Shown: positions 1 through 12,953, numbered from the stretch's first letter. The stretch is DNA of 64,000 nt from Microthyrium microscopicum (GCA_010405405.1 MU004230.1:1881744-1945743); one strand, 5' to 3'. A program made the numbers and translations. The notes: generated by a model from the sequence alone, not told the origin.

Positions 1-494
1 TGACAGACTATCAACGGAAATGGCGTTGCGACGTTACTATAGAAGGGAAGTGACGCCCTAATGCGGCACCGCGAGCACATCTTCGTGCAGGAAGTATGCT
101 GCCAGCCAGCCATACGTAGATGTCCCTTCAGGATATAATAGTTCTGACGATATATGCAGTATCCCGATATTGTGGGGTACAATTGCGGCTCCGAATTCAA
201 AAGGATCAATGGAAAGGTGCACGAAGAACGCTCTTACCAGATAGGGCAATGTGAGATATAGACCACGAGAGCAATTGCCCAAACGAAACACTGGACGTTT
301 GAGCCCTCGAGATAGCGATGTTGCTGCTGTCACAGTGCTGACCAGATGGCTCATGCGTACTAACCCGTGGTAATGAGCCTCCAATGTTTATATGCTCTTG
401 GCTCCTTTGCTACTTCATCTCCTATTCTCCAAACTCCTACTTTCCAATGTATTAACAGATCCAACACCAAACCCGATCAAGAACAACGCCTACG
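1..494. other. intergenic, no gene recognised
   Basis: No conserved gene could be supported here. A minus-strand open frame of 108 codons (58-384) has no recognisable domain and no convincing start context. The last 100 bp or so is the promoter and leader of the permease that starts at 495. Confidence 0.4.
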
Positions 495-3138
495 ATGGGA
501 AGAAATGAAGCTGATACTGGCTTGGCAGTCAGCCACGAGAAGGTGTCAACAGCTACCAAATTGGGCATATCAGCAGAGTCTTTCCAGCGTCGAGTGGTTG
601 TGGAAGGGGACGATCAACTGAACCATACTATCAAGAAGCGACATTTACAGATGATAGCGATTGGTGGCTCAATTGGATCTGGGTTATTTGTTGGATCAGG
701 TGGCGCTTTATCCAAGGGTGGACCTGCTTCCCTTGTACTTGGCTTCGCCATCATTGGTGTTTTGCTCTTCAACGTTGGTCCGTTCAATGTCTACCAAAGC
801 TGGCATCTTCCCATTGAGTATGATGTTTGCCATCTAGTAACGTTTTACATCGACTGTTCACCTTCCCATCGAGTGCGCAAAAGATCGAGCATCTTATCAC
901 ACTGGACGCGAAAGAAAACACTTGATGATGAATCGTTATAGATAGTAGACATCGCATTTAATGGAAGGGCAAGTTCTAATATAGATATGGGACTGTGCTA
1001 AACCCCATTCTAGTCTACGCTCTGGGCGAGATGGCGGTCTTGTTTCCCGTTGCCGGCAGTTTTTATACATATTCAGTACGATTCATTGACCCAGCTTGGG
1101 GCTTTGCTATGGGCTGGAACTATGTTTTTCAATGGTAAGATATCCCAAAGAACTCGATGGCTCCCATAGGATGTGATGGGATCTCATCACGAAATACTGA
1201 CAAAGATCTAGGGCGATCGTACTTCCCTTAGAACTGACCGTGGCTGCTCTAACTGTCGGCTTCTGGGGTACCAACGTCAACGTTGGAGTCTGGATCACAG
1301 TGTTCTTGGTGATTATAGTCGCTCTCAACGTGTTCGGTGTCCTTGGCTACGCTGAAGGAGAATTTTGGGCCTCAATTCTCAAACTCAGTGCAGTGGTCAT
1401 CTTCTTGGTTATCGCAACCGTTCTTGTATCTGGAGGAGCACCGCCTAACAATATGGGGAGATTCTGTTCTACGAATCCTAATATCACAAGCTGTTACCGA
1501 GAATACTGGGGCACCAGGAATTGGGTCAATCCAGGGCCATTCCGGAACGGCTTCCAAGGATTCTGCTCGGTCTTTGTCACTGCAGCTTTCGCCTACTCTG
1601 GAACAGAACTGGTAAGTTTTCCCCCAAATAATTATCTCATCTTCTTGGCGGAAAACCAATCCTGGAGTTCAGAGCTGAATGCTACGATATGTTATGGTAG
1701 CCATCGAATGCTATTGGAGCATCGAATACGTGACATTGTCGAACTAAACCGCGAAAAGTAAGACTGTTATGGTTTTTCCTCAACAGACCGCAACAAGATG
1801 TAATCTGATAAACTCGTTGGCTACCATGACACTCGATGGCTATCACATGATGCTAATCAAGAATGCTAATCAACATATTCCAGGTTGGACTCGCGGCGTC
1901 GGAATCAAAAAATCCAGCAAAATATCTGCCTGGCGCAGTCAAGCAAGTATTTTGGCGCATCATCCTATTCTATGTTCTTGCTCTTTTCTTTATCGGTTTG
2001 CTGGTTCGATCAGATGACGATCGGCTACTTGGTAGCGGAGGACTTATCGACGTCAATTCTTCTCCATTCGTCATCGTCGCGGTCAACGCAGGTCTGAAGG
2101 GCTTTGATTCGTTTATCAACGTGATCATATTGATCTCTGTTGTTTCGATAGGCATGTCAGGTGTATACGGCGGGTAATACTCCCTTGTGTTGAACCACAT
2201 ATCTGGAAGACACCTGATGGAAACGAAAATTACCATATTTCCCATCGCACTCCATGGCTACCATAGAATGCATTCTTAATCGAGTGCTATGGTTCCCACC
2301 GAATGCGATGGGTACTTACGGTTCGGGTCTATTCAGGCATGTAGGCTCTAATCGTGATCTTTATACTGACAAATTCCAGATCTCGTTGTCTGACTGCTCT
2401 TGCTGATCAGGGTTTCGCTCCAAAGCTATTTTCCTATGTCGACAAAGCAGGTCGACCTCTTCCTGCAACGGCTTTAATTCTAGCATTTGGCCTGTTAGCC
2501 TATGTCAACATAGCAGCTGCAGGTTCAGTCATCTTCGACTGGCTTTTGGCACTTAGTGGCCTCGCCACCCTCTTCACCTGGGGATCGATCTGCTGGGCTC
2601 ACATCCGTTTCCGAAAGGCTTGGAAGCTACAAGGTCATACTCTTGATGAGATTCCCTTCAGAGCTGCCTGGGGTGTCTACGGATCGTGGCTTGGCCTCAT
2701 CGTGATATTTTTCGTCCTCCTTGCTCAGGTATGTCAATCCCACAGTATACCCCTGATAAAGCAGAGTCGATGGCGGGCATCGGCATTGATGTGGCCAGGG
2801 CATTTATTTTGCTACTTGTTGAATTTGTCTGGATCTTTCGCCCTGAGACTAACTGATCGTAGTTCTACGTCGCTATTTCTCCAATCGTACTGCCAGGAAA
2901 ACCATCTCTGGCACCTCAAGAGCGAGCTCAAAGCTTCTTCAAGGCTTACTTAGCGCTTCCAGTAGTATTGCTATTCTACGTCTGTGGTTCGCTATGGAAA
3001 GGATCTCGCATAATGCGTGCTTCAGACATTGACATAGACACTGGTCGGAGAGTGGTTGACTGGGAAGTCATTAACAAAGAACGGCAACGTATAGCCAGTA
3101 TGGGCTTTGGGAAAAGACTATATCACAAGCTCTTCTAA
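495..3138 (+). CDS. amino acid permease (APC/YAT family), six exons
   Basis: Predicted plasma-membrane amino acid/proton symporter of 572 aa. Exons by splice sites and phase are 495-777, 1014-1134, 1212-1611, 1884-2173, 2380-2728 and 2863-3138, and all phases close. The N-terminus is soluble; the first span carries the family signature IAIGGSIGSGLFVGSGGAL, followed by VVYALGEMAVLFPV, SFYTYSVRFIDPAWGFAMGW and the SESKNPAKYLPGAVKQVFWR loop. About twelve hydrophobic spans and a soluble tail follow, which is the usual size and layout of fungal YAT permeases. Substrate cannot be assigned. The introns are odd: 236, 77, 272, 206 and 134 bp, each with inverted repeats or motifs related to a MITE found elsewhere in this window. 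The first donor, GTCCGT, is non-canonical after GT, but only this donor restores the conserved FNVVYALGEM. The exons show no stop or frameshift, so the gene looks functional. Confidence 0.88.
778..1013. repeat. permease intron 1 with imperfect inverted repeat
   Basis: The 236-bp intron holds two arms, 806-842 and 934-969, that are imperfect reverse complements over about 36 bp. A further short motif, cttcccatcgagtgcgc, lies in the loop. The arms share a cccat..gag core with the inverted repeats in the other introns of the same gene. Confidence 0.6.
1135..1211. repeat. permease intron 2 containing a MITE-identical 14-mer
   Basis: This 77-bp intron contains cgatggctcccata at 1155-1168. The identical 14-mer occurs in the MITE copy at 39062-39075. 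A weak stem, gatatccca/tgggatctc, flanks it. Confidence 0.55.
1612..1883. repeat. permease intron 3 with inverted repeat
   Basis: The 272-bp intron (donor GTAAGT, acceptor TTCCAG) carries an imperfect inverted repeat, about 1690-1722 against 1818-1850, built on the shared tagccatcga core. Relation to the MITE is weaker than for introns 2, 4 and 5. Confidence 0.5.
2174..2379. repeat. permease intron 4 with a MITE-half-like inverted repeat
   Basis: The 206-bp intron has arms 2232-2271 and 2281-2321 that pair over about 40 bp. The block 2241-2312 aligns along its length to the left half of the MITE at 54830-54890. Both carry ggctacca, a TTAAT/AATTAA centre, a gtgctatgg/gcgctttga segment and ttccca.cg in the same order. 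Confidence 0.6.
2729..2862. repeat. permease intron 5 with a MITE terminus-like end
   Basis: Positions 2787-2821 match the right terminal repeat of the MITE at about 54977-55013. Both begin ttgatg, share catttattttgc and end in gttg. The left half of the intron shows no clear MITE match, so this would be a decayed or internally deleted copy. Confidence 0.55.
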
Positions 3139-3387
3139 AGCGGCTAGAAAAAGCGGCTAGAAGATAATCAAACCAATACTATTATAGGTCTCAAGCTAAA
3201 ACTGTCAAGATTTTGTCTCTAGTATCTTGAATCCAAGAAAATATTAGATGTGAAACAAGCAGTTTCTTATAATTAAGGTAAGTTGATCCAGTAAACTTCC
3301 AAAAGCTTTCTAATCAACTATTTCCATGCGAGAATCTCAGATTGCAGTGACTGGAAGTGTTAGTGTATGAATGCGATGGAGAATTGT

Positions 3388-4269
3388 CTATCTTGTGGCT
3401 GCTAGCACAGATCGTAACGCACAGGGGAATCTTACCGCATACCAAGCATCTTCCGTTGCCGCCCATTGCTCTGCAGCACGCATTGCCTGTCCAATTTCCT
3501 CCTCAGAGATTCCAGCATCCAGCCAGCTCTGGCGCACAGGGTCTCCCTCCTTCAATTGCCCAGTGACTCGCCAAGCGAGGAACTGTCGAGTTTGCTTCCC
3601 AGCAAACACCCTCGCTCCGGCGCCAATTTCGACTTTACCTCCATCAACATCGTAGCCAACACTGCGAAGAAGTGCCGGCATGATCGTTCCCGTAGGATCT
3701 GCTGGAGGAGCGCCTTTAGCCAGCGCTTTGCGCGCATTCAGTGCCCATAAGCGATCAAGGTCGAAACTTTGTGGGTAAAAGTGATGGGCCACTCCATCCC
3801 GCGAAGCAAAGACTCCTCCTGTCTTCAGTACTCGTCGTAGTTCCTTCAAAGCTTGGCGTGGGAGGTCTGGTGGTGGGATATGTCCAAATAGCTGGGAGCA
3901 AAACACAACGTCAAAAGTGTCGTCAGGAAAGGAGAGCCCTTCCAGGACATTGCCTAGCTCGAAAGTGACAGAACCAGGTCCTTCAGTAGGGATTTCCGCA
4001 TCAGCAGCTAACGTCTTTGCCTTCTGGAGAACATCCTCTGAGATGTCAATGCCGATTATTGTGCCAGCGCTAGCGTGTTTGACCAGTCCTATGGTGATGG
4101 AGCCCGGCCCACAACCAACATCGAGAATATGGTCCGTCTTTTTGATATGTGGTAAGAGAAAGGCGGCATCTTGTTCCGCCTTACGAACTTCGTGAGTTGC
4201 AGTAGTGTATTTTGAGTGGCCTTGTGTATAACTGTGCTGCCCACCATCTGCACTATTCATGGTTGCCAT
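3388..4269 (-). CDS. class I SAM-dependent methyltransferase (UbiE/COQ5-like)
   Basis: Predicted SAM-dependent methyltransferase of 293 aa; the substrate is unknown. SAM motif I is ILDVGCGPGS at residues 48-57, the acidic ribose-binding residue follows in IIGIDIS, and post-motif segments are DDTFDVVFCSQLFGHIP and LRRVLKTGGVFASRDG. The start at 4269 is the first Met before conserved sequence. The 3' end is uncertain: after EDAWYA the sequence reads GTAAGA in frame near position 3440, which looks like a donor, so the last residues may come from another exon below 3388. A TATATATAA stretch lies about 120 bp upstream (4391-4399). The gene is co-oriented with the transcription factor at 4652-6875 but is not in an operon-like arrangement. 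Confidence 0.8.
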   Translation of the reverse strand: MATMNSADGGQHSYTQGHSKYTTATHEVRKAEQDAAFLLPHIKKTDHILDVGCGPGSITIGLVKHASAGTIIGIDISEDVLQKAKTLAADAEIPTEGPGSVTFELGNVLEGLSFPDDTFDVVFCSQLFGHIPPPDLPRQALKELRRVLKTGGVFASRDGVAHHFYPQSFDLDRLWALNARKALAKGAPPADPTGTIMPALLRSVGYDVDGGKVEIGAGARVFAGKQTRQFLAWRVTGQLKEGDPVRQSWLDAGISEEEIGQAMRAAEQWAATEDAWYAVRFPCALRSVLAATR

Positions 4270-4651
4270 GATATCTTGAAACTCAGTGTGTTGCTTTTCC
4301 TTTGTCTAAATCTCTGAAGAGTACAAGATGTACCAAGGATATACTTTGAGTTGCTGCCTAGAAAGACCAAGCGCAGCGGTTTACCTGCTACTATATATAA
4401 ATTGCCTATCCTCGTCAGCCTCGTCAGCCTTGTCAGCCTTATAGATCTCCCAGCTCTTCAACATGTGAATTGGCGCAAATTACTCAGGTAGCCAGATTCC
4501 ACTCCTTTATATTGCGTGAAATAGAATGATCACCTTTTCTAAGATCACATATGACTGCTAGCTTTGTACATGCTGAATTATATTTATACTTGATGCGGAT
4601 GTTTCTGGCCCAATTCCTTTGTTGAACGGCAAAGGCAGTACGGCTAGCAAC
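4270..4651. promoter_or_regulatory. upstream region of the methyltransferase, with TATA-like box and a 9-bp repeat
   Basis: This stretch is the 5' region of the methyltransferase and the 3' region of the transcription factor, both on the minus strand. It contains a TATATATAA at 4391-4399 and three direct copies of a tcgtcagcc-type 9-mer at 4411-4440. No gene is visible. Confidence 0.4.
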
Positions 4652-6875
4652 CTAGCTTGTCTCAGCAATAGGTTCAAAGATGCCCCAACTATTGTTCATA
4701 TCTAAGTCAAGATCCCCCCAGAATCCTTCTATTGGAAATGCATTGGTGTCAGCACTAAATGTACCATCCGCCAGAGCACTAGCACTGGAGGCAGTGTCAT
4801 CAAATGTGAAAGATGTAGTAGAATCTTGCAGTAACGCTTTATTTTGAAGTAAATTAGCCAGTTTTCCAATACGGGATTGAATAGCACGTATGGCTGATTG
4901 CTTACCTGTGCTCCTGCTAGAAGCAACCACGGTTGCTGCTTCTGTCTCCTCTCCACGAAGAACTAAATCGGCCATGGGACTAGATGCAAATTTGTTGCGT
5001 ACACGTAAAGCAATATCAATTGAGCCATCGGCATCTCTGAAAATCCTGTCGTTTTGCCAAAGCTTTTCTGCCAAAGTACCTCCTCTATCTCCAGAATCCC
5101 CCTTCTGGACAGAGCAGGATTTGAGAAACTCTACCAATTTGAGATAGAGTCCAGCGCCATATTCTTGGTCTTCAAGAGTCAAAAGCGAGCCTCTGACAAG
5201 TCGCAAGATATGTGAGCCACCCATCAAGATCGCGAGGGTGACGAAGCAGGGACAAGCATCGCTAGGAGCACATGGAGTTTCCTGATCCAGAACGAGTTCA
5301 AGTAGCCTGGTAGCGGAGCTAAAGATAGACTGACATGACTTGACGTTCGAAGTTTCCGGTGATTTGAAGAAATGCATGGCAGTGACTTCGTGTCGAGCCA
5401 CGGCGATATATATTAAGTCGCTTGCTGTTGCAAACGTAAGCATTCCAGATAGCTCTGTATGATAGACATGCACCTACATGATATTAATCCAGACTCGATA
5501 CGGTCGATCTGACTATTTAGTCTTTCTAGAACCAGGTCCAAGGCGTGTTCGTCCTGCAAGGTCATTGTCTGTAAATTAAGAGCGACAAATGCTTTCTGAG
5601 CTCTTATGATGATGCTAGAAAGCTTGAATTGCAACTGTAATGTCGGTGCTAGCTCTGCTAGAGCATCCTTGAATCTGGGCTGCTCATTATATGCTTCAAG
5701 AGACATGAGAGCTGGCTGGCCAGAGTTTGTACATATGCTAAAGGACAAGAGGTTAGTACAATTCTCGTCTCTGAAAGATAAGAAAATTCGTACCGTTGGT
5801 AAACAATGACAGCGTAAGCCCATAGTTTCGTGCCCTCTAGACCTAGTCCGGAGGTTCCATCAAGGTGTGCCGTATGTAATCCACATTGCATCGCCATGTG
5901 AATAATGGTCCCACCGAGAGCGAACTGGGAAGTCCGATGAAACGTATTGGATGGAAAAGGCCACGTGAGGAACAGAATCAAGGCTTTGACCAAGTCTATA
6001 GGGATTACCTTTGGATTCATTGACACCATGACTTGGCTGGTGACTAGAGGGGAGAGCGATTGTACTAGAGTTGGGTGCTTTTCGTAGCCACGGGATCCTA
6101 GAGACAATACGACCCAGAAGAGGAGTGTTGAACGCTCATATAATTTGTCTGCTGACATTGAAGAGTCGAGCACGGGGAGTTGAGGATGGAATTTCTGATG
6201 ATATCTGTTATAAGAATTAACATATTCCATCTCGGGAACTGTTTGATGCAATCACAAAACGAGTGGCGTCAAAGAGTCTTCATCGAAGAATGCCAGAATA
6301 AGGAATAGCTCCATACCGTATGAAGCAATCATCGATAATTGTTGCAGTGACTTCAATGCCATTTATTGTTCTGGATTGAGTGGTTCGCTTGGTAGCTGCG
6401 GGATCGATGCATGGAACTGTTTATCCGGATATTCTAATTATTCAATGACCATTGGAGAGAGACAGCAAGATGTTCGCAGCCGCACAAGCACTAAATGGTA
6501 CTTACGTGGCTGGCTGGGTGTGATAGATTGTAGTTCGCGCTGTAGAGCGACGGTCTGCTTCTCAAGTTCCTCAATTCTTCTAGAGTACAGTCACAAATGT
6601 TAGAAAGTGGTCTCAATCACCAGATCCGAAGCACCGACTTTCGTTTGTGTACTCGTTCAAATGGTGTCGAGAACATGCAGGAGATATTCAAACGAGCGCA
6701 GCGAGTACACGGAGCTGAGCCATCATTGGATTCCACCACGCATCGCATCTAGCAATTGGATTTGAGGTAAGTGGAAGTTCTGCAGGTTTTCCTTATGATG
6801 GCCAACCTTTTGCTGTCTACATTCTACACACGCCTTCTTTCTACGGCCACCCCCTTTCTCTGCCAAAGTGTCCAT
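4652..6875 (-). CDS. Zn2Cys6 transcription factor, seven exons
   Basis: Predicted nuclear DNA-binding regulator of 600 aa, resembling Leu3-type fungal regulators. Exons from the start are 6807-6875, 6639-6748, 6506-6579, 6317-6416, 5794-6204, 5502-5737 and 4652-5454, and phases close throughout. The binuclear zinc cluster is C-x2-C-x6-C (ACVECRQQKMRC) then CTRCARLNISC. An intron splits the cluster between the second and third cysteines. A short coiled coil follows (RIEELEKQTVALQREL), then a middle homology region starting at IDDCFIRYHQKFHPQLPVLD and LLFWVVLSLGSR. The sixth intron (5455-5501) would be only 47 bp and is the least certain splice; the exon 2 donor GTCGGT is also non-canonical beyond GT but keeps frame. 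Target genes cannot be told from sequence. Confidence 0.8.
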
Positions 6876-7724
6876 CAGTCACGACTTCTGGGAGAGGTGT
6901 AGTGCGAATTGGAGTAAAAGACTGTAGAAATCGCTTCAGAGGCAAGCTATCTCATCTCTTTAAGAAGATTATGAGGTTGCTGCCTAGAAGTCTAACAGAA
7001 TATTCGACATTGCATTCAATTGATGTCGTATATTGAATCACGTGGAAGCCGATCTATTTATAGAAAGTGCCAGTACTCCGCAGCATGTTTCGTCTTGGAC
7101 CGGTAGGATAATTTCAATCGACATATTTTACTGACGAACAGGTACATCGAAATGTACTGCATAACCTTCGATAGATGAGACGTTATCCTGATTCCTGCAC
7201 GAGGATCTGGCTGTTGACGCACAGCGGGGCCATCGGAATTATAGGATTCTGATCCACTGTACTGTACGGTAAGAGCGGCAAAGACAAGGTGCAGTGCTGC
7301 GCCTCCCAATAATGTCGCACGGAGCGCTCAGAATGCGCCTCTCGTATTGTGTAAGCCAGTGATGGAGCAGTATTTCACTTAGTAAGTCTTTGTTTCGTGC
7401 GGCGATCTGTTGCACTGTGCGGCGAGGCTAGATTTAGGTGAGAGGCACGGTAGAATCCCAAACGGCTGACGACACTTTTTGGCCTATCGAACTGTCTTGT
7501 TGGTGGTGTTGGTGGTGGTGGAGCCTGGCGTTTGGGCTGTCTGGTAACCTCCTTTATCTGAGTACGTCTGCCTACCACCACCTTCATCCTTCATCCCACT
7601 TCCTTCAAACTTCCTCTTTCACGGGGATTTTATACTATCTTCTTCTTCTTTTAAGCCCTGTAGTACCTTTCAATACTTGCACTCTCTTTTCGTAGCATTT
7701 CCTTACTATCATACAACCACCATC
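6876..7724. promoter_or_regulatory. divergent intergenic region between the transcription factor and the membrane protein gene
   Basis: About 850 bp lie between two divergently transcribed genes. The part next to the + strand gene (about 7575-7720) is pyrimidine-rich on the + strand, with a ttcttcttctt run, typical of fungal promoters and leaders. No coding signal was recognised. Confidence 0.4.
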
Positions 7725-8945
7725 ATGCAGGGCGCCATCGCAAGCCATCTCGTCAAGAGAGGCGTCAGCTTTGCCTCCAAGTGCTTGAAGCACAAGCAGG
7801 ATGGACACAACCAAGCTGCCAATGTAGACAAATGGATCCAAATTCAGAACACACCATCTCCAGCACAGGATATGGCCCAACGCTTCAAGACTCCCGGTGC
7901 TGTCATCACTCTTGGACTTACGGCCCTTGTCTTCATCATCCTTGGTGCTGCTCTCGAGTACTCCATTCGATTCGTCGCTACCAACTTAGCCATTGTCGAA
8001 AACACCGAAGACTCTGGCCGCATTGCTCTCACTAGCAACGAACCCGATGCCCCTCTGAGCAAGACTGCTCTGCTCGACGATTTCGATGGCGAAGAGCAAA
8101 AGCTACCAATTGGTGAATTCGTCCCCAGCAAGCCCATTACAAGCAAGCTTCGAACAACTTTCAAGCACCTTCACTCTGTTGGTGGTTTCCGATCTCGATT
8201 CCGTGGACTAGGAATGGCTATATTTTACCAGCTTGCCCTCATTGTCTTCACTGCCCTCTTCAACGTATTCTTCGCCGCCCTGGGCCCAGTTGGTATGTGG
8301 ATGGCTTCTACCGCGGCCGCTGTTGTATCTTGCAACATCCACGCTGCCTGGACGCACGCCACTATTGCTGCACCATCTAGCAAGTCATTCTTCCAACGCT
8401 TCCTTGCCCGCAAAGTTGCCTGCCAAATGATCATGCCAACTCTCCGCCTTCAGACCACTATTGGTTTGATGCATGCTTCAGTTGTTGGATCTGGCTATCT
8501 AGCCGTTGCCGCTTTCAACGCAAGCAAGGCACCACATTGGGTTTCCGCCAACCTTGCCTTCCTTCCCGTAGCCACTGGCATTCTCACTGGACTCCTCCTT
8601 GTTATTCCATCATACATTGCGCTTATCCGCACTGAGGCTTCCCTCATGCCAGAAGACATGACTGCCATCGTACCATTTGACCGCACCTTTGGCGGCCGTA
8701 TGCTCGTTCAGTCCGATACTTGCGGACGCCGTTATTTCCAAACCTGCACCGTTCGTGGTGCTTGGACCTTGTTCAGCCGTGACACCTATAAGCGTGTCCT
8801 CAAGATGCAAGTTCGCTTCGTCGCCATTATCTTTGCCTTGACCGTGGTCTTTACCGGTATCTTCATGACCGAGGCTTACGTCATTTCTGGTGGCAAGGAG
8901 GAGTTGAACAAGCTTTGGGTGCAATTCCAGGCTACTCGTCAGTAA
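7725..8945 (+). CDS. conserved fungal multi-pass membrane protein, function unknown
   Basis: Single-exon gene of 406 aa. The start is the ATG at 7725 (context catcATGc); the frame opens further upstream only from a non-ATG codon. A soluble N-terminus of about 55 residues precedes a first span (GAVITLGLTALVFIILGAAL). Further hydrophobic segments include AIFYQLALIVFTALFNVFFA, MWMASTAAAVVSCNIHAA, VATGILTGLLLVIPSYIAL and FVAIIFALTVVFTGIFM. An acidic loop (LLDDFDGEEQK) lies between the first and second. The RTEASLMPED and PFDRTFGG segments look conserved in character, but I cannot assign a family. Codon use is C-ending and strongly biased, suggesting good expression. Confidence 0.8.
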   Translation: MQGAIASHLVKRGVSFASKCLKHKQDGHNQAANVDKWIQIQNTPSPAQDMAQRFKTPGAVITLGLTALVFIILGAALEYSIRFVATNLAIVENTEDSGRIALTSNEPDAPLSKTALLDDFDGEEQKLPIGEFVPSKPITSKLRTTFKHLHSVGGFRSRFRGLGMAIFYQLALIVFTALFNVFFAALGPVGMWMASTAAAVVSCNIHAAWTHATIAAPSSKSFFQRFLARKVACQMIMPTLRLQTTIGLMHASVVGSGYLAVAAFNASKAPHWVSANLAFLPVATGILTGLLLVIPSYIALIRTEASLMPEDMTAIVPFDRTFGGRMLVQSDTCGRRYFQTCTVRGAWTLFSRDTYKRVLKMQVRFVAIIFALTVVFTGIFMTEAYVISGGKEELNKLWVQFQATRQ

Positions 8946-10866
<1,921 letters not shown>

Positions 10867-11142
10867 GTTGAGCTCGACAACTGTATCCTTGCTTTGAATT
10901 ATTTGCATTGCGAAAGGTTGGGATTCCATAGATAGAAAATCCCAATACCAGATATTATATGAACATTACCGCATCTCATCTCTTTTTAGTAGCACTTTTG
11001 GAAGGTAGAAAAGGGAAGCAAACCTTCCAAGAGATCATCGACCATCTTATTCCTAGAGGTACTATAAACATCACTAGAGTACGCCAGCGCAGACACATTG
11101 ACATGGTAACAGTTAATCCTCCATCCGCCATTGAATAGGAGA

Positions 11143-12456
11143 TCAATCTCCCGTGATATCATCCGGTAGCTGTTCTATAGCATCCTCAAGCAGGCCCATA
11201 AGTTCATCCACGTCAGGTCTTTCCGAAGGTTCCACGCTCAAACATTTTCTTACAATATCCTTGACTGGAGCGCTAACACCATCTTCTTTGGGTGCCTCTT
11301 CCGCTGCGACTTTTTGCTGTCTGCCATGACTTTGCGCTTGCAGTTGCTCGTCTGGAAATCTCCAATCTCCGCCGAGCACGCACAGACTTAGACTGCCACC
11401 TGTCTCATCGCTGCGTGCTTCAAAGGGCGATTTACCCACAAGGCACGCATATAGCGTACAGCCGACGGACCAAATGTCGACCTTTGTGTCGATCGTGGTG
11501 TCGGATTTGACATCAAATAGCTCAGGTGCACGGTATGGCATGGTGCTGTGCTCAGCAGCTTCATCCTGAACGGCGATAGCTTGCGAGCGGGATGTTATGG
11601 GTGTTGGCGAGGGCGCGATAGATCCAAGATCCATAAGAATGGGAGTTAGCCCATCATCATCGATCATAATGTTCCCTGTAAGCATGATTAGCCAAAAGCT
11701 TTGCATTAGAAATGTGTGGGTATTACCAGGCTTGATATCCCGATGCGCATACGCCCTCTGCTGCCCAACTCTCATGCCCTCCTGCGACCTCGTAACTTCC
11801 GAATCCATAAGCGGCTGCTCTACATCCTCATCCTCATGTCTCTCCTCGGCCGCGCTCCTATCCGCCCTGGCCGCTTGCTCTCTGACTTGCCTGGCACTCT
11901 GCGCACTCTGCGGGGCGCCACCCACTTTGTACTGATGCATCGCCTTGAGCGCGCGACACACGCCCACCATCAACTTCATCAGTCTTTTCTCTGGGAACTT
12001 TGTATGGTTCACGAGATTCGCATTGATGACATCTTGCAGGTTGCCGCGCCGGTAGTATGGCAGCAGCACATAGACTGTTTTCGCGCCGGGGTCATTCTTG
12101 TCGCTGGCAACACTGTGGTCGATGCTGGGTATTATGTTTGGATTGGGGGTGAACAGCTTGTAAGCTTCGACTTCTTTGAGGGCGTGGGAGACGGATTCTT
12201 GGCCGAAGGGGCAGCGGATCTTTTTGAGGGCGTAGAGGGCGTGCGTGGATGTGTCTTCAACGAGGTAGACGTAGGAGAAGCCGCCCTGGGTGGATCGTTA
12301 GTGAAGAGGGAGTGGATGGTGGGTGGTGGTACTGACTTCGCCGAGTAGGCGGAGGATCTTGAAGCTCCGGCTGTTGATGCGGAGCTGGGGGGAGCTTGGG
12401 AAGCAGACGAGACAGCTGGATATGGAGTAGAATACGTCTAGTAGTACCGACGCCAT
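11143..12456 (-). CDS. ENV7: Ser/Thr protein kinase, Env7/STK16 (NAK) family
   Basis: Membrane-associated protein kinase of 403 aa; yeast Env7 acts at the vacuole and human STK16 at the Golgi. Exons from the start are 12337-12456, 11727-12285 and 11143-11675. The N-terminus carries cysteines in SISSCLVCF, fitting the palmitoylated N-terminus known in this family. Kinase motifs are a glycine loop GEGGFSYVYLV, the ATP-binding Lys at 61 (YALKKI), HRDIKPGN at 221-228, DLGS at 242-245 in place of DFG (usual for the STK16 group), APE in PYRAPELF and DIWSVGCTLY. A poorly conserved acidic insert of about 55 residues (around RHEDEDVEQ) sits just before the catalytic loop. It is divergently arranged with the UEV gene over a shared region of about 500 bp. 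Confidence 0.88.
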
Positions 12457-12953
12457 CGCGAGATTTGGTTTGGCAGAGCGTAATAGAGGAATCGAGGAAA
12501 GTAAGCAGACACTTGTTCGGAGCTTCAATGAAAACGAGCGATTCCGCTCTAAGTGGTCACAGCTGGTGTTGAGTTGGACTTGAGGTTTTGGCTAGCCGAG
12601 CAAGCAGTGTTCCTGGATGTAGAGCGTCGGAGGCGATGACAATCCTATAAGCCCATGCGAATGAAGTCAAGAGGATATAATAAGAGGCGGTAGGTCAAAC
12701 TCCAAGTTGGTGAAGCAATTCAGCATCAGCATGGCTGGGGGCCAAGGAACGATTGGGATGCACTGCCTGCACTCAATGTTGCCCCTTGGCCTTCGTTGAC
12801 CATCAACCTCATTTCGTAGCATATATCCGGATTGTAGGAGTGTCGCAACGGATATAATCGATAAACAGCAGATTTATAAGATTGACTATTCAGTAAGCGG
12901 ATTGGACGCTGGAAAAGACTGCTATAGTCACGGACTTGAGCCATTGACACGAG
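12457..12953. promoter_or_regulatory. shared divergent promoter region
   Basis: The 497 bp between the start codons of the kinase (-) and the UEV protein gene (+) hold no coding signal. Both promoters must lie here. Confidence 0.45.

Noticed and set aside
3388-6875. A secondary-metabolite cluster made of permease, methyltransferase and Zn2Cys6 regulator
   Set aside because: No backbone enzyme (PKS, NRPS, terpene synthase) or tailoring oxidase is present and the neighbours are housekeeping genes, so clustering is not supported.
7677-7724. Upstream in-frame extension of the membrane protein gene
   Set aside because: It would begin at TTG. The ATG at 7725 gives a plausible N-terminus. The same reasoning moved the starts of the mS35 gene to 28054 and the CBM21 gene to 33205.
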